Of a stretch of 39,794 nt of DNA, positions 34,540 to 39,794 are shown one piece after another. Below the pieces are notes generated by a model that worked only from the letters and a program-made list of their open reading frames with translations, was not told the origin of the DNA and did no database searches. Location of the stretch: assembly GCF_005502465.1 (NCBI RefSeq), contig NZ_SCOT01000027.1, positions 1-39,794 on the forward strand, in the 5' to 3' direction. Made by a program: the position numbers and the translations under genes. This DNA is from Sphingopyxis sp. L1A2A (GTDB lineage Bacteria; Pseudomonadota; Alphaproteobacteria; Sphingomonadales; Sphingomonadaceae). Position 1 is the stretch's first letter. Each line of letters starts with the position of its first letter.

Positions 34540-36101
34540 GCCATCTTGATCCCGGCAACGCCGTTCTCGACCACCGCGGTCGCGCGCTTCGATAGCGTGT
34601 TCACCGGCGTCGTCACCTTGTCGACGACCATGAAATGCGTCTGCCACGCCTCGCGATTGACGTCGCACACCAGATAGCCGCGCTGGTCGTTGGCGAATTT
34701 CAGTTCGGGGTTGCGCGCCAGCCACTCGTCGGTGCCGCTGCGCTTGTCGCTGCCGTCGCCGCCGCTCGAAATCGAGGTTGCGACGAATTCGGCGCCGACG
34801 ACCTTGTCCTTCAACACCAGGTCGCCGCAAAAATTCTGATGCTCGTCACCGGTCAGCACCACGCAGTTGTCCAGTCCGCCCAGCCGCGACAACATCCGCT
34901 CGCGCGGTGCTTCATAACCCGCCCAGCTGTCGAGATTGACGATCTTCTTGGGCTCGTCGGGTTTGCGCCGCCGGTCGAGCGACATCATCGTCACCTGCTG
35001 CGCCAGCGCATTCCACGTCGCGCCGCGCTTGCTCAAATTCTTGTTCAGCCACTCTTCCTGCGCGCGGCCCAGCACCTGCGCTTCCTTGGCAAACACCTCG
35101 GGACACGCCGGTTTGAACCCGTCACCGCACGGCTGGTCGTCGCGATATTGCCGCGTGTCGAGCAGCTGCATCGCCATCAGGTCACCGTAGCGAAATTCGC
35201 GGTTCATCGCGACCATGCCGCCGCGTGGGAGCAGCGCCTTGCGCACCGGCATATGTTCGTACCATGCCTGCATCGCCGCCTGCTTTTTCAGCATGAACAC
35301 TTCGGGTGACGGCGCGTCGGGATCGTTGCCGGGCAGGTCGAGCGCCCAATTGTCGATGTCGGACACCCAGTCGTTGATGATCTCGTGATCGTCGAAACTC
35401 GACAGATGCGCGTGGACCGAGCGTACCGCCTGCTGGTCGATGTCGAGTAAGGTTTGCGCATAGGCGGCGCGAAAGTCTGTGACGTCGACCAGCGCGCGCT
35501 GCTCGTACCGCCGTACCGGCCGGATCGGCAGGCCGCTGTCGTAGAGATAATTCTGCTGATACTCGTAAATGAAGTCGCCATAATGATAGACGAACGCCAG
35601 GTCTTCGCGCGCCATGTGGCGATAGGCGCCGTAAAATCCGGACTCGAAATGCTGGCATCCGGCAACCCCGAATTTCAGGGCGTCGACCTTGGCGCCGGGG
35701 GCGGGCAGGGTGCGCGCGCGGCCGCGCAGGCTGCGCTCGCCCGCCGCGGTAAAGCGATAAAAATAGAGGCGATCGGGCAGCAGCCCCGCCACTTCGACAT
35801 GGACGCTGTGCGCCAGTTCGGGCCGCGCCAGTTCGGTCCCCTTGGCGACGACATCGCGAAACCCCGTATCGCTCGCGACCTCCCATTCGACCGGCACATT
35901 GGTCAGCGGCATGCCGCCGTGCCGCTCCATCGGTTCGGGCGCCAGCCGCGTCCAGATGACGAAACCATCGCTGGCCGGGTCGCCCGCCGCGACCCCCAAT
36001 TTGAACGGAAAATCGCGCAATATGCCCTGCGACCGGACGATCGCTGGCGCAGCAAGACCGGCAAGGGTCGCCCCGGCAAGGAAATGGCGGCGGTTGTACA
36101 T
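34536..36101 (-). CDS. phoD: PhoD-family alkaline phosphatase / phosphodiesterase
   Basis: 521 residues. Twin-arginine signal MYNRRHFLAGATLAGLAAPA; N-terminal Ig-like domain (FKLGVAAGDPASDGFVIWTR); catalytic domain with GVAGCQHFESGFYGAY, HYGDFIYEYQQN, SFDDHEIINDWVSD and VLTGDEHQNFCGD, which carry the Fe/Ca ligands. It hydrolyses phosphate mono- and diesters in the periplasm after folding with its metals in the cytoplasm. Lone gene on the - strand between DUF1206 and ychF. A PhoX-family phosphatase lies 2 kb further, but the two are not in one operon. No Pho box was identified. Confidence 0.93.
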   Translation of the reverse strand: MYNRRHFLAGATLAGLAAPAIVRSQGILRDFPFKLGVAAGDPASDGFVIWTRLAPEPMERHGGMPLTNVPVEWEVASDTGFRDVVAKGTELARPELAHSVHVEVAGLLPDRLYFYRFTAAGERSLRGRARTLPAPGAKVDALKFGVAGCQHFESGFYGAYRHMAREDLAFVYHYGDFIYEYQQNYLYDSGLPIRPVRRYEQRALVDVTDFRAAYAQTLLDIDQQAVRSVHAHLSSFDDHEIINDWVSDIDNWALDLPGNDPDAPSPEVFMLKKQAAMQAWYEHMPVRKALLPRGGMVAMNREFRYGDLMAMQLLDTRQYRDDQPCGDGFKPACPEVFAKEAQVLGRAQEEWLNKNLSKRGATWNALAQQVTMMSLDRRRKPDEPKKIVNLDSWAGYEAPRERMLSRLGGLDNCVVLTGDEHQNFCGDLVLKDKVVGAEFVATSISSGGDGSDKRSGTDEWLARNPELKFANDQRGYLVCDVNREAWQTHFMVVDKVTTPVNTLSKRATAVVENGVAGIKMA

Positions 36102-36192
36102 GGCTAGGCTCCCGGGGATGCGAATCGCTTCCCCTCGATAGCGGAGCCGCGCGTGACATCAATGACCGAAGCCGGACCCGCCGACGCGCGGG

Positions 36193-37290
36193 TCAGCTGT
36201 GCAGGAAGTGCATCACGTCGCCGTCGTGGACGACATAGGCTTTGCCCTCGGCGCGCAGCTTGCCGGCTTCGCGCGCCCGTGCTTCGCCGCCCAGCGCGAC
36301 ATAATCGGCATAGGCGATCGTTTCGGCGCGGATGAAACCCTTCTGGAAATCGCTGTGGATCTCGCCCGCGGCCTCGGGCGCGGTGGCGCCGGTGTGGACG
36401 GTCCACGCCCGCGCTTCCTGCGGCCCGACGGTGAAAAAGGTGATCAGGTGGAGCAGCTCGTATCCGGCGCGGATGACGCGCGCGAGGCCGGTTTCGTGCA
36501 GTCCCATTTCTTCGAGGAACTCCAGCCGGTCGGCCATGCCCATCGTCACCAGTTCGCTTTCGATCGCGGCCGAAACGACGACCGCCTGCGCGCCCTCGGC
36601 GGCCGCCTTGGCGAACACTTTTTCCGAAAACGCATTGCCGTTCGCGGCGCTGCCTTCGTCGACGTTGCAGACGTACAGCACCGGCTTGCTGGTCAGCAGC
36701 TGCGCGGTGCGGAGGACGCGGGCTTCCTCCTCATCCTTCGGCTCGGTTAGCCGCGCCGGCTTGCCGTCGCGCAGCAGCTCAAGCGTCTGGCCCAGCACCG
36801 ACGCGGCGATCTTGGCTTCCTTGTCGCCCTGTGCGGCTTTTTTCACAAAGGCAGGAACGCGCTTCTCCAGGCTTTCCAGATCGGACAGCAGCAATTCGGT
36901 CTCGACCGTCTCGGCATCGGCGACCGGATCGACCCGGTTTTCGACATGCTGGATGTCGTCATCCTCGAAACAGCGCAGCACGTGAACGATCGCATCGACT
37001 TCGCGGATATTGCCCAGGAACTGGTTGCCCAGCCCTTCGCCCTTCGACGCGCCGCGGACCAGCCCGGCGATATCGACGAAGGCGAGCTGGGTCGCGATGA
37101 TCTTTTTGCTGCTCGCGATCGCCGCCAGCTTTTCCAGCCGCGCGTCGGGCACCGCGACATTGCCGATGTTCGGCTCGATCGTGCAAAAGGGATAATTGGC
37201 CGCCTGCGCCGCCGCCGTTTCGGTCAGCGCGTTGAACAGGGTGGACTTGCCGACGTTGGGCAGTCCGACGATGCCGCATTTGAAACCCAT
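36193..37290 (-). CDS. ychF: Obg-related ATPase YchF
   Basis: 365 residues. P-loop GLPNVGKSTLFNALT, G2 region YPFCTIEPNIGNV, G3 DIAGLVRGASKGEGLGNQFL, and G4-like VCNVDEGSA, where the NKxD of GTPases is NVDE, giving the ATP preference of YchF. C-terminal TGS domain with FFTVGPQEARAWTV and GKLRAEGKAYVVHDGDVMHF. It binds ribosomes and modulates translation and stress response. Alone in its transcription unit. Length is normal. Confidence 0.96.
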   Translation of the reverse strand: MGFKCGIVGLPNVGKSTLFNALTETAAAQAANYPFCTIEPNIGNVAVPDARLEKLAAIASSKKIIATQLAFVDIAGLVRGASKGEGLGNQFLGNIREVDAIVHVLRCFEDDDIQHVENRVDPVADAETVETELLLSDLESLEKRVPAFVKKAAQGDKEAKIAASVLGQTLELLRDGKPARLTEPKDEEEARVLRTAQLLTSKPVLYVCNVDEGSAANGNAFSEKVFAKAAAEGAQAVVVSAAIESELVTMGMADRLEFLEEMGLHETGLARVIRAGYELLHLITFFTVGPQEARAWTVHTGATAPEAAGEIHSDFQKGFIRAETIAYADYVALGGEARAREAGKLRAEGKAYVVHDGDVMHFLHS

Positions 37291-37418
37291 AAAAACTCCG
37301 TGTCATCGGCATCAGGCCGGTGTTGCTGCGCCCCTAGCGCCAAGTGCGCCCCGATGCCAGCCTTTGCGGGCGCCGCCGGGTCGTTGCGGCAGGTTCAGCC
37401 TTGCGGCATTACGCGGGC

Positions 37419-38069
37419 ATGATGAGAAAATCCCGACCCATCGCTGCCGCTGCCGCGCTGATGGCGCTTGCGGCGGTGGCCGCCGATGCGGCGCCGAACC
37501 GCTTTGAATCGGGCGTGTTTGCCGAACTCAATCGGTTCCGCAGCGACCCCGCCGCCTATACGGATTACCTGCGCGACTATCGGCCGCGCTTCGAGGGCAA
37601 GCTGCTGGTCAGCGACGACGACAGCGAAATCGACATCATGACGCGCGAGGGCGTCGCGGCGGTCGATGAGGCGATCCGCGATCTGCGCCGCGAAAAACCC
37701 TTGCCCGAACTGACGTGGAGCGAGACACTGGCGCGCGCCGCCGCCGATCATGTCGCGGCGCAATCGCGATCGGGGGCGGTCGGCCATTACACCGGCGGCC
37801 GCGGTCCCGGCGAAAGGGTGAAGGCGCGCGGCGGCGGACCCTATGTCAACGAAGTCATCACCTATGGCCACCACAGCCCCGCCGGCGTCGTCGATCAATT
37901 GCTGATCGACGACGGCGTCCCCGACCGCGGCCATCGCCACAGCCTGCTGCGCCCAACGCACCGCTATGCCGGCGTCGGGTGCGGGACGCACAAGGTCCAT
38001 CGCACGATGTGCGTGATCCTGATGTCCCAAACGCCCGACGGCGCGCCGCCGCCACCGCCGAAACGCTAG
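37419..38069 (+). CDS. Secreted CAP-domain (SCP-like) protein
   Basis: 216 residues. Signal peptide MMRKSRPIAAAAALMALAAV with cleavage after AADAA. CAP domain: ELNRFRSDPAAYTDYLR (first helix), LTWSETLARAAADHVAAQSR, GHYTGGRGPGERVKARGG, VNEVITYGHHSPAGVVDQLL and RGHRHSLLRPTHRYAGVGCG with the conserved histidines. Ends in a Pro run (PPPPPKR). Bacterial CAP proteins are secreted; their activity is largely undefined, some bind lipids or cell wall. The ATG pair at 37419/37422 fits the signal peptide; no strong ribosome site is visible. Confidence 0.88.
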   Translation: MMRKSRPIAAAAALMALAAVAADAAPNRFESGVFAELNRFRSDPAAYTDYLRDYRPRFEGKLLVSDDDSEIDIMTREGVAAVDEAIRDLRREKPLPELTWSETLARAAADHVAAQSRSGAVGHYTGGRGPGERVKARGGGPYVNEVITYGHHSPAGVVDQLLIDDGVPDRGHRHSLLRPTHRYAGVGCGTHKVHRTMCVILMSQTPDGAPPPPPKR

Positions 38070-38077
38070 CCCTAGCG

Positions 38078-38110
38078 GCCACCGCCTGCCCCGAAGGGAC
38101 AGGCGGTGGC
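38078..38110. terminator. Bidirectional hairpin between CAP and PhoX-family genes
   Basis: GCCACCGCCTG (38078-38088) and CAGGCGGTGGC (38100-38110) form an 11-bp perfect stem, extended by partly paired CCCC/GGG. It lies 8 bp after both convergent stops. There is no T-run on either side, so termination would be weak or factor-assisted. Confidence 0.5.
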
Positions 38111-38117
38111 GCCTGGT

Positions 38118-39761
38118 TCAGTTGCCGACCGGCTGGTTGTCGGTGCGCCGCACGACGATCGTCGATGACCGCGGCTGCTGTCCCGCTACCGGCCAATTAC
38201 CCGTCGGATGCTGGATATTGACGAAGAAGGTGCGCAGGTCCGGGGTGTACGTCAGGCCGGTGATCTCACAGCCGAGCGGGCCGACCAGGAAGCGTTTCGA
38301 CTGTTTGGTGACCTGATCGACATAGAACATGGCGTTATGCCCAAAGGCCTGATCGATCGACCGGCCTGCGACGCCCGAATTGCCCGGCACGCTATGGTCG
38401 GTCTGTACCCACAGACGCCCTTGCGGGTCGATGGCAATGCCGTCGGGGCTGGAGAAGGTGTCGCCGTTGATATTGCCGGTCAGGTTGCTGCCCCCCGCCG
38501 CCAGCGTCGGATCGCCCGCGAGCAGGAAGATTTCCCAGCGGAAGGTCGTCGCCAGCGGCGAATTGCCCTGTTCGCTGAACTTGATGATGTGCCCGTGCAA
38601 ATTGGTCGTGCGCGGGTTCATCGGGTTGGTGACCCGGCGGCCGCTGTTGTTGGTCAGGGTGACGAACACCGCCGAATTGTCGGGCGCGACGGTGATCCAT
38701 TCAGGACGGTCCATGACGGTGCCGCCCGCGACGCGGGCCGCCGATTTGCAATTGATCAGCACGTCAGCCTGGTTGCCGAAATTGACGATCGTCGGCGTTG
38801 ACGGGGTCGTGCTCTGGCTGTTGTTGCCAGGGTCCGACGCGCCGGCGGCCAGGCCGTTCTGGCCCACGACCAGCGCCCGCCATTCGCCGGTACCGTCGCC
38901 GTTGAAGCGCGCAACATACAGCGTGCCGGAATCAAGCAGGTCGGTGTTCGCGGCGCGATTGGTCGCGCTATACGCGCGGTCGGGGACAAATTTATAGATG
39001 CAGCCCGGCGTGCTGTCGTCGCCCATATAAAAGGCGGTGCGGCGGTCGCTGTTTTCCATGAACGCGACATTTTCATGGTCGAAACGGCCCATCGCGGTGC
39101 GCTTGGTCGGCTGGGCCAGCTCGCGTCGCGGATCGATTTCGATGACCCAGCCATAGCCGGTGGCGGGTTGCGTCGGGTCGAGGTAATTGTCGGTCGTCTC
39201 TTCGCAGGTCAGGTACGTTCCCCACGGGGTGCGACCGCTCGCGCAATTGTTGAGCATGCCCTTGACCGGCGCCGCGACGACGCTCGCGGCGGGTCCGCCG
39301 ACGCGATAGCTGCTGTTGCCGGTATAGCGACGGTTGTACGTCGACCCGGCCTGCACGGCCCATTTGCCATCGCTGCCCTTGGCGATTTCAACGACGCTGA
39401 TGCCGACCGCCGACAGCGCGAGCGCCTTCTGATCCGCCGTGGCGGTCGCGGCATTATAACTGCCCGACATCAGAATATTGAGATCGGGATATTCATGATT
39501 GATCGCCAGCAGGCCGCGGTTGTTGGCGTCGACCCCCGGAAAGGCAAAATATTCCATGCCGTCATGGTTCCCGCCCGCCCATTTTTCGGCGACCGCCGGG
39601 GTGGGGAAGCTGCCGGTATAAGCGGCGCCGCTTTCAACCGAATCGCCCGCCTTCAGCAGCACATCGACGGTATAGCCCGCGGGGACCGTCACCGCGTCAT
39701 TCTGGTTCGCCGCGACCGCGGCAAAGGTCACGGCAAAGCTGACCGGTGGCGGGGTCGGGGT
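38118..39761 (-). CDS. PhoX/DUF839-family phosphatase-like protein, 5' truncated
   Basis: About 547 residues of a beta-propeller PhoX-type protein; the frame runs into the contig end, so the N-terminus (signal peptide, first strands) is missing. A linker TPTPPPVSFAVTF leads into VPAGYTVDVLLKAGDSV. Signatures: NHDGMEYFAFPGVDANNRGL, LLAINHEYPDLNILM, SGRTPWGTYLTCEETTDNYL (conserved GTWLTCEE-like motif), RFDHENVAFMENSDRRTAFY, SPDGIAIDPQGRLWVQTDHS and GCEITGLTYTPDLRTFFVNI. The family holds Ca/Fe clusters and hydrolyses phosphate esters, but DUF839 members vary. The GTG at 39729-39731 is not likely the real start. Confidence 0.85.
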   Translation of the reverse strand, partial: TPTPPPVSFAVTFAAVAANQNDAVTVPAGYTVDVLLKAGDSVESGAAYTGSFPTPAVAEKWAGGNHDGMEYFAFPGVDANNRGLLAINHEYPDLNILMSGSYNAATATADQKALALSAVGISVVEIAKGSDGKWAVQAGSTYNRRYTGNSSYRVGGPAASVVAAPVKGMLNNCASGRTPWGTYLTCEETTDNYLDPTQPATGYGWVIEIDPRRELAQPTKRTAMGRFDHENVAFMENSDRRTAFYMGDDSTPGCIYKFVPDRAYSATNRAANTDLLDSGTLYVARFNGDGTGEWRALVVGQNGLAAGASDPGNNSQSTTPSTPTIVNFGNQADVLINCKSAARVAGGTVMDRPEWITVAPDNSAVFVTLTNNSGRRVTNPMNPRTTNLHGHIIKFSEQGNSPLATTFRWEIFLLAGDPTLAAGGSNLTGNINGDTFSSPDGIAIDPQGRLWVQTDHSVPGNSGVAGRSIDQAFGHNAMFYVDQVTKQSKRFLVGPLGCEITGLTYTPDLRTFFVNIQHPTGNWPVAGQQPRSSTIVVRRTDNQPVGN

Positions 39762-39794
39762 CTGTCCCTTCTACACATCTGACGCTGCCGACGA
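39762..39794. other. Sequencing adapter remnant (Nextera-type), not genomic
   Basis: The last 33 bases match the Illumina Nextera transposase read-1 adapter complement at 31 of 33 positions (recalled sequence; mismatches at the 6th and 10th bases). The 19-base Tn5 mosaic end is its first part. It cuts the PhoX-family gene and marks the contig end. Confidence 0.9.

Overview
The window is high-GC bacterial chromosome. Gene content and style (an mreB-mreC-mreD-mrdA-rodA cell-shape operon, a TonB receptor with a sphingomonad-type signal peptide, many acyl-CoA/GST catabolic genes, PhoD/PhoX-type phosphatases) suggest an alphaproteobacterium of the Sphingomonadales, plausibly Sphingopyxis-like. The genus is inference. 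The left edge cuts leuC. The right edge is a contig end: the last ~33 bases match the Illumina Nextera transposase adapter at 31 of 33 positions, so that stretch is not genomic.

Region 1 (1-24.5 kb) is an accessory catabolic block. From left to right it holds: convergent leuC/leuD; a MarR regulator; an NAD(P)H-FMN reductase; a second MarR; a six-gene + strand run (acyl-CoA ligase, alpha/beta hydrolase, APH-fold kinase, divergent enolase, D-2-hydroxyacid dehydrogenase, Ser-less alpha/beta hydrolase); a MetE-like zinc methyltransferase divergent from a second acyl-CoA ligase; a - strand run (MFS, SnoaL-like, carboxymuconolactone-decarboxylase-like, GST, VOC); a TonB receptor divergent from DUF3237 + GST; CaiB CoA-transferase + GST divergent from an HMG-CoA-lyase-like gene; and a DMT exporter. 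Copies of an AT-rich palindrome, TTAGTATACTAA, sit in front of most of these transcription units, several of them in or over recognisable promoter elements. The block therefore looks like one regulon controlled by one or both MarR proteins. A second palindrome type (CCGTCAAT-n-ATTGAC) occurs upstream of a GST gene and between the TonB receptor and DUF3237. The genes would work together as uptake (TonB, MFS), CoA activation (two ligases, CoA-transferase), C-C cleavage (HMG-CoA-lyase-like), hydration (LeuCD-like) and glutathione-linked steps. The substrate cannot be read from the sequence.

Region 2 (24.5-26.04 kb) is a mobile-element scar: a C-terminal fragment of one tyrosine recombinase, an N-terminally shortened second recombinase, and tRNA-Lys(CUU), whose 3' end faces the recombinase. 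This is the usual geometry for an element integrated at a tRNA.

Region 3 (26.1-39.76 kb) is ordinary core chromosome: rodA, mrdA, mreD, mreC, mreB (- strand), mutL and a DUF1206 membrane protein (+), phoD (-), ychF (-), a CAP-domain secreted protein (+) and a 5'-truncated PhoX-family gene (-). There is no gene-free stretch longer than about 300 bases; the longest (24527-24883) holds the recombinase fragment.
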